From Rotaria macrura (lineage: Eukaryota > Rotifera > Eurotatoria > Philodinida > Philodinidae), in the NCBI GenBank assembly GCA_900239685.1, contig OENT01000236.1, positions 1 to 64,000 on the forward strand: 64,000 nt of DNA. The letters run 5' to 3'. The translations under genes and the position numbers were made by a program. A model generated the notes under the pieces. It was not told where the DNA came from and did no database searches. It saw only the letters and a list, made by a program, of their open reading frames with translations. This document shows positions 1 through 13,400 of the stretch, piece by piece (within the stretch, counting starts at the first letter, position 1; every line of letters starts with the position of its first letter).

Positions 1-86
1 GTTTCATGTCAATATTATTTTTTCGACATTTTTCCTTTCGGCATTTTTCCTCTTCCTTTTTTCGACATTTTTCCTTTCGACATTAT
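1..86. repeat. Degenerate TTTTTCGACATTTTTCCTTT array
   Basis: Three to four imperfect copies of a roughly 19-base unit (TTCGACATTTTTCCTTT, with a TTCGGCATTTTTCC variant) lie head to tail at the window edge. Two related copies occur near 17827 and 17929. The array may extend to the left of the window. Confidence 0.6.
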
Positions 87-1005
87 GACGGCCAACCGTA
101 ATGGCATATGGTAAATTATCTATGTATGATATCGTGTTAATAACAAGATCATTATATCGTTCAACAAGATTGGTAAGATAGTGTGAAATTATATTTGCTA
201 TGATTTGATTCGGTCGTACTTCTAGACTTGTATTAAACTAATTGAAAATAATTCTCTCGATATTAAAACTATCTAATTAAATTAAAGACCATGTAGGGGA
301 GTGATTGATGTATTATCGCTGATCATCCTATTGATGAAATGAGATGACAAAGCATTATTTCATGAGATTCATCAAAAAATGTCTTAAGGTAGTCATGATA
401 TAAATTTGTGTCGATGGAATAGAAAATGAGAGATTATCTATCTATTCAATGTGTACCTCGCACAAGAATATCTTTGTTCCATTCATAGCAGCTAAGTGAT
501 ATCATAAACGTGACCGATGACAAAATTGAACTAAGTACTTAGTAGCGACTATAGACTGTAGTATTTTGTAAAGAAAATTATTTACTAAACATGGCAGGTA
601 AATAATGATTGAAAATCTATTAATTACTGTACGGAATGTTTCATTTAGGTAACATCTTCATGATTCTAATATAGTTAAAAATATTTCTGCACAAAGTTTT
701 TACGACGAGAATCAATATGCTACTCAATAGATTCATAAGTTGCGAAAAGAATTATTTTCTAAGATACCCTTCTATTACTTTCGACTAACTAGAGATATCG
801 ATCAGTATATTGCTATATACAATACGCAAATTGGTACATATTTAATTTAGTAACAAAAAATATATATATCCTATGAAATTTGAAAACCTGATCAAATAAT
901 TTTCATATATATCTCACTTGAAATTTAATAATTAATTTCGCTTATTGTTCTTTTATAACTCATTGAGTACAATAAAGTACGATTCGCTTGCAATGAAAAA
1001 TATAG
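1..1005. other. Upstream region of the B-box gene, no gene assigned
   Basis: AT-rich sequence without a convincing coding exon. The first 90 bases are a pyrimidine-rich array (listed separately). Homologues of the following gene usually have extra N-terminal coiled-coil residues, so short 5' exons may lie here, but I could not identify any with confidence. Confidence 0.4.
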
Positions 1006-4000
1006 GCACTTGAAAGTACTTCAAATAAACTGAAAATTAAGAAGAGAAAGACAATGCAGCGAGATAAAGTGAAATCTACGTATGTGCAATATTCAAAATT
1101 CAATATAAATTATGGAGTTGACTTCTATTTTTTTTCCAAGTAATGAAACGTACCGTTCTAGTTCGAATACAGGAAATTCAAAAACTACTAATCATCTTTC
1201 ACGTGATAAACCATCAGGTATACATTTCGCAAATATGACTTGATCCGTATTATTTAATCATTTCTTATAGTTAATCTATTCTCGACTAAATCATCATCCG
1301 TAAAACACATAATTAAATGTGGGCAATGTGAAAGAGATGTTGCGACGATGGTAAATAAAATTTTTTAATCCATACATGAAAAAATTCTTGCACAAAACAA
1401 ATAATTGATCATTCAAAATTTTTAAGAAATGTCTCGAATGTCTCGAACATTATTGTGCCGATTGTTATACACATTTTCATCTTCGTGGTGCTTTGCAACG
1501 TCATCATCGTATTTACTTATCAGAAAATCAGCTATCAATATCTGAAAAGAAAAAACAATCGTTCAATAACGATATTAATCTTCGACAGCAATCTTATAGA
1601 TCATCGAATCATAATTCAAATCGAATATTAATCAATGAATCAAATACAAATCTATTATACGATGGAAAATCCACTGTCAGATCATTTGAACAATCATTTT
1701 TACAATCGAGAAGTAATAATATTGATAGATTAAACCGTATTCAACAAAAACATCAATCAATATCATCCATGAGTGAAGCAACAGTGAATAGAGTAGAATC
1801 GTTCAGTAGATTACCAAATATTGAATCTAATTCATCAAAAAAATATAGACATCCTAATAAACAGAACCGCAGAGGTTCTATTCAACAATCAAAACAAGTA
1901 AATTCATTAAAAAAGGATCAAGGAAAAATATGTGTACTAGTTAATATATATTATTCACTTCCTGTTACTACAGATTTAAATGATCCAAATATTGAAATTG
2001 AAGTAAGCATTCGTCTATAATCAGATTTTATCCTATGTTGATAATTTTTTAGCCTTTTCATGAGAATTTATCAATTACACAAACAGAACGAAGGTAAAAT
2101 ATCATAAAATAAATGTGAAAACTTTGGACTTAAGTCCGACAGTTATGTGTACTTCAAAAAGTGAATAAGAAAAATCAGTCATTCTAGAATGTGTGCACGG
2201 ATGAATTATCTTGGGAAACCCCAACACTACTGGTCAACTGAGACATATCTAGGCAATTTAGTTTCAGGATGCAGTTTTTGTGCATTTCGAGACCTTTTTA
2301 GGGCGATGTTCTTTTAGAAATTGTTCAAAACTAATATCGGATTCGGAATCAACGTTAAAGACTGAGTCGCTTTATTTACGTTGTGGATAATTCAGAGAAA
2401 AACCTTTTTCTTGAAAAAATCTCTGTACACTCCCTCAGGGATTTTTTGGTTAATAATGACAATTTTTTCGGTAACTCAGCCATTTCCTAACTGATCCTGC
2501 TCATCTTCAAACTCGACCGAGATATTGATGAGACAATTCTGTGCACAAAATGTCAGCTCAATCGAATGTATTTATAAAGAGTTATCGTGTAAACGGCCGG
2601 ACACACTGACCCACTCTAGAGTGTACTCACTTTTTTGAGTACACAAAAACAGTTCGTGTAACATTTTAAAAAATAATACAAAACTTAATAATATTGATTG
2701 TTGTGTAAAATTTCTTACGTGTAGAAATCCAATCATAGAAAGATTCTAAGTGTAAGATCTAGAATTAGAGTATTACGTTTGTTGCATGCATGTTTCGCGA
2801 TTAGAAATCTAAAGAACGTATTGATGAATAAATGGTATCCGTCGTCCATTACTACAAACTTGTATGTCAAATGATCTTGTATGATATTTCCACAGGAGAA
2901 AAAAGATCTCCTCTTGTCATAAACAATAGAAACTATCTCATTTAACATACTCGAAAAAACCAAGAACGCGAAAGTTTGATCACGAATCTATGAATTAATC
3001 ATTGAAAACAACTGAAATTCTTTAGAGAAAATAAACACATGATTCAAAATCTACCCAATATCCATGTCGATATTAATATTGTGTTCGTCTGCATCAAGTC
3101 TATCTTTACTTTCTAACGTTCGTTAACTTCATTTATAGGTAAGATTTCAGAATAATATATGTAGAATTGTATGTAATTAAAAAAATGTATTATTATTAAT
3201 TTAAGAATTCTGAAGAATAACTAGATTCTTTCGTCAATACATCTGATGAAGTACTCTTCTTTCGTAATAGAATTCGATTGGTTATCAAGTATTCGACAGG
3301 AATTGTCTTTTCTTCGAGATAATAATTGTCACTAAATAATAATTTCGCTAGATCTTTAAACTCAAATCCAGTCATTAATTAAATTTCGATATCAAATTCT
3401 GCATAAAATAAAAAATTTTCATGACGTGTATTGATTCTTCCAAATAGAATTGTTCTCATATTGCTTTTTCTTAAGTTATTCCGTCATAGTTATCTTTCAT
3501 GTACGAGAGGAACAAATTCGATTTTCATCTTGTATGAATAGAATAAATATGTACAGTGAATAAATTTCATCTAGAGCTGTCATTACTTCGATTTTGAATT
3601 CGAAATTTAATTTCCAATTTGGTCTAACGATACTAAGAGTTTTTCTTTTGAAATATCTTTGATACTTGAATAATAAATACGTACAAATCATGATTCTAAT
3701 TGGATCATTTGACAATCGAAGATCTTCCTTATAAATAATTGTAGCTTTGAAGAGAGAATTATCTTAAAGTAACATTCTAACACTATCCATAAATTCTAAC
3801 AACTTCCAATGAGGTAGATATATGTGTTTTGTCATAAACTAGTTATCAAGCAATGAGAATCATGATTTGAGACGGATAGATATTACTAATTTTTAATTTT
3901 GCATAGAGTCATTCCATAATTGATGATGCTATCTTTTGAACAAATCATTTTGTAGGATCATTTGAAATAATCCTATTTCTTAAAACTATGATGAATTTTT

Positions 4001-5610
4001 CCAATATGATTTTACAGATTTCTATACCTAGTGTATGGCCAATAACTGCTGAAACACATCGTAATTTCGAAAACAATCTTGAACGCATTGAAGAACATGA
4101 ACGACCTATTACTCATATATCAACAAAATCAAATTCATGGTCAACTAGTTTTCTAACGAAGAAAGATTCCATATCATCAAAGTCTCATCCAATAACTACA
4201 GTTCATCAAGCATTGTATAGATTAAAAATAATCATTTTTTTTTCATATAATTACAAAACAGTATACTTGTTATGAAAAACATTTCAGATGTTCAGTACTA
4301 GCAACGAAATCTGATGATGAACTTCAAGCTATTGTTGATTCAGAAATTATTTTATCACGATCATCATTATCACCACTCGAAAAACTTGCTCGTCGTATGA
4401 ATCAAATAAATTTCAATTCATGAACGAAAACGAATTCTTCTTCATTTCAGCTGTATCTTCTTCGAATCGAAGTTGGACATCTGGACAAAGTCTACCCAAT
4501 TATAAAGATGTTCAATCGATCGTGAATGATCAATATTCAATATCTCAAGTTGATTTAGCTCTTGATGATTTATTTGACGAATCAAAACATGACTCATCTA
4601 ATTGTTTAAATCATCAATCTAAAATTCATTCTCCAATTAAATATGAAAAGGATCAGTTTTCTACTCAAGTCTTCGGTAGAAGTTCTTCAATAACTGACGA
4701 TGTTCGTCCCGATACTTCACTCAGTTTTACACAATCAAGAAATAACATGCAACGTATCAACTCTTCAACTTCAATAGACATAAGCGATAGTACTTTCTTC
4801 ACTGATGTTCTACCTGAAGAAGTACTACCTTCACTTCATCTGGTCAAAGAACTTATATCAAATACAGTGAACGATCAACACGAACCAACATCGAATTCAG
4901 CACGTTCATCAACATTAACAGGCATAGTGCGTACAGCATCAAAACATTCCTTAACACTAGACGAAATACATCATCGATCTGTCATAGAACTTGATACTAA
5001 GGATGGCATGAAAAGTCGATCTGAATCATCGTTATCATCGATATCACTTCCAATGTCAATTGTTTCATCAAAAGCAGATTTTACTAATGGAAAAATGTTA
5101 TCATCGGCTTCATCGTTAAGAGAAAGTTCGGCAACTTCGATATCAAATAATACATCTTCATCAATAACAACTACGAAATCCTCTTCACCATTGACTACTG
5201 CATTCGCTGAATCTGCAACAATAGAAGAAAAATCGAACCGATCACCATCGCTGACGTCCGTTCAAGAGTATTCATCATCACGATCGGAAACACGAAATTC
5301 AAGAAATGTTGAAAATACAAGAGTAACAACACCATGTGAATATAATGATGAATCTATTCATGAATCGATACATTCATTAAAAGACAATAATTTATCCATC
5401 GTTCATATAGAAGAAAGTTCGAGTCATTTATTAGATCAAGATTTAATAAAAAGTCCTAGTAGTCATAAAAATACTATTCTTGATAGTTCAACAATTAAAG
5501 AAACAATGCTACGTCGACGAATTCCAGTTAGGCATGAATCATCAAAATTTCGCAAGCTTCAATTTTCGATGGGAGCCGGTCTTAAATGGAAAGAAGCATC
5601 AGCAGAGTAA
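1006..5610 (+). CDS. ZBBX: B-box zinc-finger protein, ZBBX-like
   Basis: Exons 1006-1079, 1141-1217, 1271-1350, 1427-2002, 2053-2093, 4032-4214, 4288-4394 and 4451-5610 join in one open frame. The first ATG is at 1054 (about 749 residues from there); the frame is open back to an acceptor at 1005, so a longer N-terminus from unseen exons is possible. Counted from that ATG, a B-box zinc site is spelled by C51, C54, C63, C66, C71, C74, H79 and H87, including KCLECLEHYCADCYTHFH, followed by the RGALQ motif typical of ZBBX-type B-boxes. The remaining 650 residues are Ser/Thr/Asn-rich and probably disordered. ZBBX-type proteins are associated with motile cilia, so an axonemal role is inferred. Acceptor 4031 was chosen because it keeps phase with donor 2094; the alternative acceptor at 4017 would need another exon. 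AATAAA lies at 5771-5776. The family call rests on the B-box and general layout only. Confidence 0.65.
2094..4031 (+). other. Long intron of the B-box gene
   Basis: This intron is about 1.9 kb, while the other introns of the gene are roughly 50-75 nt. About a quarter of it is the dispersed repeat at 2124-2647. I see no convincing extra exon in the remainder, but a short one cannot be excluded. Confidence 0.55.
2124..2647 (+). mobile_element. Copy A of a ~0.53-kb dispersed repeat with terminal inverted repeats
   Basis: The segment is repeated in inverse orientation at 14463-14994 with roughly 90 percent identity by eye over its whole length. The left side starts with the 12-base palindrome GGACTTAAGTCC and then GTGTACTTCAAAAAGTGA; the right end, read on the other strand, is GTGTACTCAAAAAAGTGA, giving imperfect terminal inverted repeats of about 20 bases. 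The right end also forms a hairpin (GTGTACTCA, 6-base loop, TGAGTACAC). No transposase is encoded, so this looks like a non-autonomous MITE-type element sitting in an intron. Confidence 0.75.
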
Positions 5611-6581
5611 GACAAGAAGCGAGTTCTAATAAATTGCCATCTGTTTTCATTATTGATTTCTTCTCAAACATTATCTTTTCAATATCATGACTTTAGTTAT
5701 AGCGATTCATAAGTTATTATTGCTTATTTTAATAATTCGATAGTAATATGAATATCAATCTGTTAGTAGAAATAAAACCGAGTGCTATATGTAATGTTCA
5801 AAAGTGGATTATGTAGCAAATATAGATTTTGTCTGTGAGGCTGCATTTTAATCATTGGGCTTTTTTTTGAAGTGCATATCCAAGTGAAGAGGAGTATCGA
5901 ATAAAATCTTTTTTGCCAGCTGAATTACTGTGAAAAACGATTTACAAGGATGATTGAGAAAAAGTAAGCTGAAAATATGCAACTTCATTCCATTGAAATC
6001 TCGTATGTCAAAATTGATTTGTTACTATATGATGATTACAGTTGTAAAAGATTGAATTTGCATGTTAGCGAAGAATAAACGAACAAAAATCATATTCTAT
6101 ATACGATTTCTTGTATTTTGTAATATTTACTATGATAATGAATAGATAGAATATGATAAATATGAACTAGTAACTATAACGTCTCCCTTGTTTATCTATG
6201 ATCATTTCAAGAACAACAAACAATTAATAATTCAAATAGCTGACTTTATAGAAATAATTATTCATTATATATTCAAATCAAGCTGACGACTCAAGTTTAT
6301 ATTAGAAGAAACAATTAACTTCTGTTTTCTATTTCAGTGGATCTTGACATCCACAGAGTGTATAGTTTCAAAAAGGGATTTAGATTATAATTTTTTTGCA
6401 CTTCTGTGGAAATCGTTAAAGCAACATATTTTCCCCTTGTTTTACTGTTGTTATTTAAAGAGAAAAAAAAATCAAATAATACCATTTGGTATCAATCTAG
6501 TCAAAAAAATTACTCGCATGAAATTGTTTACATAGATCATTGTCTTCGGCAAACACAGTGGTTTCTAATCGATCATCTAAT
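5611..6581. other. Intergenic region
   Basis: Holds the likely polyadenylation signal of the upstream gene (AATAAA at 5771-5776). An acceptor-like TTTCAG at about 6338 and another (ACATAG) at 6535 suggest 5' non-coding exons of the next small gene. Otherwise I see nothing specific. Confidence 0.4.
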
Positions 6582-7374
6582 ATGACGAATTTACGAATAT
6601 TCACACCGGCAAATTCAATAAATACGAGTACACATATTCGATCGAGTTTTGTTTGTAACATATTGTCACTATTTTCTTTAGTACTTCCTCAACCATTCAA
6701 TATGTACGATGATGGAAATGATCGATCACCATGCTTATACATAAATGTTCATGATGATGATGAACAATATTTAAATAACAATCATCAAAAACATCATTCA
6801 GCAAGTAAGTAAAATATGATTGAAGATAATTCACTATTCAGCTGATATTCATTGAGATTAAAACATAATTAGAAAAATATTTAAAACTTGTTAGTAGGAT
6901 AAATGCAAAGTACATTTGCAAAACCTTCCCCTTTCATTTGATCACATCATCTAATTTCGATTCGTACAATCTCGTCTTATTACTTCCGAACAGTCTAAAA
7001 TATAATTCAAACTGCTCGAGTTCAAAACTTTCTTGACTTTGTCGTATTATATTTGCTTTTGACATGTTCGATTTTGTTCGTAACTTTATTTTCACTGCTA
7101 TATGTCATTGGAGCATGTTAAAAATACGATTTTCTTAATCAAAACCATGATATGTGTGTAACTGTGATTAGAATTGAACAAGAGATATCAATTGTCAAAG
7201 TTTGAGTCATACTTAGGAAAAACTCAATTAATTTGTTCTTTTCAATGTTTCTAGTGGGTGCAAAGAGTTCCGTCAATGATGCTCGTGTGAATAAGAATTC
7301 ACTAGAAATTCTTCCTGATCTTCAATTATCATTTACGGGAAAAAGTTCAAGAATCATTCCAACAAAATTAGATT
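6582..7374 (+). CDS. Small Asn/Asp/Ser-rich protein, unrecognised
   Basis: The reading frame is open from an acceptor at 6535; the first ATG in frame is at 6582. It runs to a donor near 6805 (CAT TCA GCA A followed by GTAAGT) and resumes in phase after TTTCTAG at about 7254, ending with TAA at 7372-7374. The product has a possible short hydrophobic stretch (SLFSLVLPQPF), then an acidic/His-rich segment (DDDEQYL, HQKHHSAS) and the tail GKSSRIIPTKLD. I do not recognise a family. It lies 374 bases before the CNBD2-like gene on the same strand and could be an alternative 5' part of that locus, although the in-frame stop argues for a separate gene. The start codon is unsure. Confidence 0.35.
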
Positions 7375-7748
7375 AAATGAAATAAAAATAAACAAAAAAA
7401 AAAGCGAATTCGTTTATTTTCAAAGCAAGAATAGAATTGTTGATCAATCAACCAATAAAAAAACTGAACTTTCAATAAGTGTGACGCGGATGATTGAAGA
7501 TTTTGTACTTTTTCTATTTTTCTTTCCTTTTTTTCTAACAAATAAATCGATCTTTTCTTTTTCAAATCATATAATACTGTTTTTTCTCTTTTTCGGACTA
7601 TAGCTAAAAAGTAATTCTCATCATGTCGAATTGAAACCATTCGAATGCTACTTTATTAATTTTTTTTTCATGCTTCATACAGCAAGATAATTATATAAAA
7701 CCTACGCATACGATTCTTTTCTTCTTTTCTTTTTTTGCACATAATTCG
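7375..7748. other. Intergenic region before the CNBD2-like gene
   Basis: 374 bases, rich in A- and T-runs. It should hold the promoter of the CNBD2-like gene, but no specific element is recognisable. Confidence 0.35.
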
Positions 7749-10451
7749 ATGTCGTCTCGTGATCCTACACCAACTTTATATCATCAAACAGGAACACAAA
7801 ATTCGATTCCACAACAGCTATCATTAACCGGTCGAACAAAACGTGGACATTCATTCAATCGAGATTATGTAGTGTCTTTTCCTAAAAAAGAGAACAATCG
7901 TTGATACTTATATATATAAATATGTATATGTTCGTTTTATTTTTGTTTTCGATTTAGTTACATAAGAAACTATGGAAATTTTTTCGTTTGGTTCGACATG
8001 CTATCCGTGTTTGTTTAATTGTGAGAAAGTACGCGACTGAATCAGCACGTGATAGTAAAGAACAATTGTTTAATGATTCCGAAATTCTATTTGATCTAAG
8101 TAAATTTCGACGACCAGTTGAGGTAAACCGAACATTTTATTTCATTCTACGTGCAAGTCAAAAAAAAAAGCAATTTAGGAAACAATAGGAAGAGATATTC
8201 GAAATATTTTACAATCTGATCCAGAAACACGAACAGACGACGAGATTCGTATGATTGTCGTTGGATTAGGTCAAACTATTTCATCGTTTACAGGTTTGTG
8301 AATTATCATAAAAGAAGGTCAAGCGATGGAATTCATTAGATTTATAGAATGATATAACGGAAGAATTTTTCTATTACTAAAATTAGACGAGAAAAATTAA
8401 ATTTAAGAAAAATATTTCTTTATAAATGAAATATGAAGAAGTTTGATACGATCGATTCTTACTCAATGAATTACATGGGAAATTGTATCATTACTATTCA
8501 AATCACATTGTCTGATGACAGAGTAAAAGTCATTAGAACCATGGAAGATGTGTCAATATCGAAGTCTTTGAAGCAATTAATTTAAACAAAAAGATTCTTC
8601 AGACTTAGATTCTCTATAAATTGAATGAACCCGTATGTGACCTACGAGTTTTGTCAAGGTTATATACAAAAGAACGACATTCAAATTTGCATTAGTTATT
8701 CTAATTTTATCATTAGCAGATTTCTTCAGTCGCCTTCAAATACTATTTTAAGAAACATATAATTTCATATTTTCGTCTATAGAATTCCCTCTTCAACGGC
8801 AATATGCATTAGCACGTGTTTCAATATTAGAAGAATTTGAAAGAGGCCGAATGATTCTTCGTGAAGGACATCGTGCTGAGAAATTCTATTTAATAATTGA
8901 CGGTATCAGTAAGTTAAAATTGAAAGAAAAAACAAAAACAAAATAAGAAACATCTTCTTTTATTCTCTTATTTAAAAGCTAACGTTTTTAAATTACGAGA
9001 AAATCCTAAAACGCATACCTTCAGTTCAAGACTTGTTGCAGTACTCAAGAAAGGAAGTTCTTTCGGTGTAAGTAGATTTATTTATTTGTTGTAAGAATCG
9101 AAGTAATCGTTGTTTTTTTTTTCATTTTTTTTTTCTACACTGTAGGAGGTTGCACTTGTCAATGCACATAGAAGAACGGCAACTGTTTGCTGTCAAACCG
9201 ACGTTACAATGCTTTCAATCGAACGAGACGATTTTGTTAAAATTTTTATGGCTAATGACAGAGAAACCGAACCTGACTTTATATCATTTTTACGACAATT
9301 GCCTGAGGTAAAAACAAAAACCGACAACAACTTTTTGAATTATTATGTTCAACTAATACTTGTAATATCTTTAAGTTTCGTGGATTTCCCATCGATGAAA
9401 TTCCACATGATCGTCCCAGTATATGTCAAGTTGTGTACTATCGGTAAAAGTGTTATAGCATATAAAAATAGTAAAGAAGAACGAATCGTTTCATTTCAGT
9501 ATCGGAACATTAATGAGTAAAGACTCAAATGAAGACGAATGGATATATGTTATTCGTACTGGTTCCTGTCGAGTTATCAAAGCATTGACGCAAGTTACAC
9601 CGAAATTAGTGACGAAGAAACAACCCAAAGTCGTCTATGATAATTTTGGTACGAAACGTGCCTCGCAATATAGTATGGAAGCATTGGGAACATATAGAAA
9701 AGTAAATAAGAAACAAATACATGAAGGATTCGTGTGATTTGAGATTTCTGCTTGAATATTTTAAGCCAAAATCGTCGATTAAAGCAGCTAAATGTTATAC
9801 TGAAATAGAACAAATTCGTGAGAAAAGTGTTTTTGTAAGTATATGTCTTTCTTGCTTACCTTTACATTTGTATCTAAGTAACCATGATGAGTAAATGTAT
9901 GATGTTTGAAACCTTAGACTAGTCAAAGTTATTGTTAAATAGATGCATTTAAAACTTATTTAAATTCACTGACGTTCAAAAAAAGAAGGGCTACTAGCAT
10001 GCGTCTACTTTAATACACAGAGAGAGAGAGAGAGAAAGAGCACACCGAGAAAAATTCAATCGATGTATCTGCTATATTAATGTATCTTTTTATTCTACAA
10101 GGGTTTGGTAAGCGTGGTTTTTGGACAAATAAAAAATGCATTGAGTGTCACACTAGTGTCCGATGGAGCAGAATGCATTCGAATACGTAAAAGCTTTTTT
10201 ATCAAAATGACACCACAAAGTTTATTTGATCGACTACGACGAGAAGTAAATTATACATGAAAACTAGTCTAGTTATATTTGTTGTTCTCTTAAATATTAC
10301 TTTTCTATGATAGGTTCGACCTTTCGTAACCGATGATGAATTACAGAAAAAACTTCAGCGTGAAGTTGACTGGACGGCATATAAACATTTACTTGTAAAA
10401 AGGATCTATGAACGAAACGCAAGAAATCGTTTGATAACATTTAATTATTAA
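7749..10451 (+). CDS. CNBD2: Cyclic-nucleotide-binding domain protein, CNBD2-like
   Basis: Eleven exons join in one frame to give about 465 residues: 7749-7868, 7958-8122, 8179-8293, 8783-8908, 8979-9067, 9146-9307, 9376-9443, 9500-9701, 9766-9834, 10102-10245 and 10314-10451. A basic/aromatic helix (KKLWKFFRLVRHAIRVC) precedes the first cyclic-nucleotide-binding fold, as in CNBD2-type proteins. That fold shows GRMILREG, FYLIIDG and the phosphate-binding cassette FGEVALVNAHRRTATV, in which E206 and R215, the usual cyclic-nucleotide contacts, are kept. A second, degenerate fold follows (about residues 255-420: WIYVIRTGSCRVIK, then IKNALSVTLVSDGAECIRI, RKSFFIKM). The tail PFVTDDELQKKL is also typical of the family. 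CNBD2 has been linked to cAMP sensing in sperm; here a cAMP/cGMP sensor without a catalytic domain is inferred. The first donor (GTAGTG) is weak. AATAAA lies at 10529-10534. Confidence 0.75.
10019..10040. repeat. (GA)n microsatellite
   Basis: Short run of GA dinucleotides within an intron of the CNBD2-like gene. Confidence 0.8.
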
Positions 10452-13400
10452 ACTATTCGAATATCCTAGTTTATAATCGAGCTTATCCTTTGTCTTCTAA
10501 AGTTTTTGTATTGATGTTTGTGATCGAAAATAAAACCTGTGATACATTCATTATCGAGATATGTCAGCATATCGAGAGTTTCAATTCAAAAAAACATAAT
10601 TTCGTAAATGAAGGTCAAAAAGTAGTTGTAACTGAAGCAACCCTACGAATTCAACAAAACATCAACATTAAGGTAATATATCAACACCAGAATTTCACAC
10701 AATATTAATGACATTGGATTTGATGAACTACTTGTAAATTTCAAACAACTGTAGTGATGATATACATTCACAAATTCAACAGATGACAATCATACACTAC
10801 AGCTTGTTTCATCCACATTCGGATGGGTGTGATTGTAGTTGAATAATGAACATATCAAAACTGAAATTAAGACAAGTATCAATAATTCAATATTGATATT
10901 ATAAATGGAAGATGTAAAACGTTGCTATAATTAGGCAAACATTTCGCAGATTTTCGTAAATGAATCTTGACGAGCACTACAATTAGACACTGTCAATGTA
11001 TGAAATCGGAGAATCCTCATCGGACAATATGCGTCCTATGATTAGCACATTCTTAACGTTCACTTTTTCGACAACAATGAACATCTTACAAGTGATTATA
11101 GTTTGATATGCTTTATTAATTTAGCAAACTGAATTCTATTATATCATCTAGGACTGATCTATGGTAGATAAATCATGTTGTAATTTTATACGTCAGTTAC
11201 ATGTAACGTGAACTGCATCCCTATAATGTTTGAATTAACAAATGAAATTTTTGTGATTTATTGCTCGAATTTTGAAGTGCTTCTGATTGAGAGTGTTTAT
11301 TGAATATCTGAGGAATGCATATCTTTCAAGGCGTTGTTAACTTTAATGAAAATACCAAAGTGTCTCGTCGTTTGACGTTCACCAATCGGTCTAATACAGG
11401 ACGTACTAGATTGTAGAAAGAAGAATTATTGAAACTTATATTGGATCTTCTAAGTAAGCAAGACCTGTTCGAGTACTTATGGACAAAAAATTTGTAGTCA
11501 GGAACATATTACTCAAGTATGCAGGAAAAATTGCGATGAATGTATTAATCGATAATCAATGCTCTATAATATAAAGAAGTTTTCAAGTATATCGAAAACT
11601 TCCTAGTTTTTCTCAAGTCGATGAATATCAGAGATGTTTTTGCATGGCAAGCAATGTCGGTTGTATTCTCTGTATGAGAAAAGTAAGGTATTTTACTTCA
11701 ATCAAAAATAAAGTGCTTCATCCATTCGATCATGTAATTATATATAAACAACATGATACATATAAGCAATCAATAGGAAATTTAGTCTAATTCATCATTT
11801 TGATTAGAAAAAAAACGACCGAAAAATTTTAACCTTCAACTTTTTGTTACTCCCTTCATGTGTCAGTACTTGTGTGAACTATTTCTTTGGTTTGACTTTA
11901 TCATAAACAAATATACAAAAGTTGTTGAGAGTGTCGAATGAAAACAAACAGGCCCTGTTGAAAAAATAAAAACAGAACATGACTGACAGAATGGTTTGTT
12001 TTCGTCAAGAAGATACAAATCCTATAGTCTATCAAGCACAAAAGCTAGTTACATTTTCAAGTTATATGAAATTCTTCAATGGAACAGCTTTAAAAACTCG
12101 AATTTCATTCACTGGATATGATCATAAATTGTACGATGACACGTTCTGTCATATAAAAGAAATGAAACGACTCAAATCCTGAAGAAAAAATACCAATCAC
12201 AAAAATCTTCTTCGTTACGTCTCATGTGACACATTTCAAGAAGGGAACCAATAGAAGAGATTAGTACGGAGCAGTTTATATTTAAAGTTTGAGGAATCTC
12301 TTTCCTAAAGTACTCAAAAACCAATATGTATCTATCACAGTTAAATTAATTATATAAAACATAATTCATCTGTCTGTTTTTGTAGTTGTTGTCTTCGTAA
12401 TTTAAGATGTCAGATTTTTGATAAATTCTCTAGTAGTAAAAATAATCATTAGCTCTTACGTATAATCAACCCTACGAAATCATATTCGAAAAATGATCTC
12501 CCATTGCTAACTCATTCAGAACGCACACAGCAAAATAGAATCACATTCGACTCGTCTACTACAGTTTTGCATTCAAAGCCAGGGAGAAAAGATGATTTTA
12601 TTGCATTTTCCTATTTCCACTGTACTTCTAGATACTGCTCAACATGTGACAATACATTGAAATACAAAAATACACCCCCCTCCCTCCGCGCCCATTCAAA
12701 CCCTATGTTTAGTTAGTCGATTATCTAAACTACAGAACTTCTGCAGATGCGTCTTTGCATACAATTCAAGATTTCGAAATCGATATATGTGCTAGATATT
12801 CTATTCGATATTCGATATGATATTACGTACAATCTAAATATAATTCTTCTATTAAAAATAATCTATGGACTATATTGTAATTATATCGACCTCATGAAAT
12901 CTAACATTGTTCTAATGCTGGCACTAATCAATTCTTATGCTATTCTTAATGCAAATTCATCCATTGACAGTTTTTAATGTCATCAATTCGAATAAGAGGC
13001 ATTCACTAATCGACAATTAATAATAGATGCAAGAGAATCTGTTCAATAATCAGAATGCAATCGGATTTTATAGGAGTTTTATAAAATCAGGATAATCCTA
13101 ACGGAATCCAAGAGACGGAATGACTAGTTTGTATCGAATTAATAATATAGGTTTCATTCATCAGTTCCGCTCTTTAGAATCCAATCGAATTTTACAGGTT
13201 CATCGTATCTCATCAATTGGGGATTTCAATATTGCTTTGGAGAAGAAAAATAAGTTGCATTATATTCAAGTTTCTTATCATCAACAGATTCTATTCAAAG
13301 ATCAACAGCTAATTTCAATAAAGTATCATAATACTATTCAATTAAATCTATCCATATCCGACTCATTCGATGGAAGTAAAACATGAATACTTCAGAATAG

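Noticed and set aside
6344-6535. 63-codon frame before the small gene at 6582
   Set aside because: No coding character; more likely leader or intron sequence.
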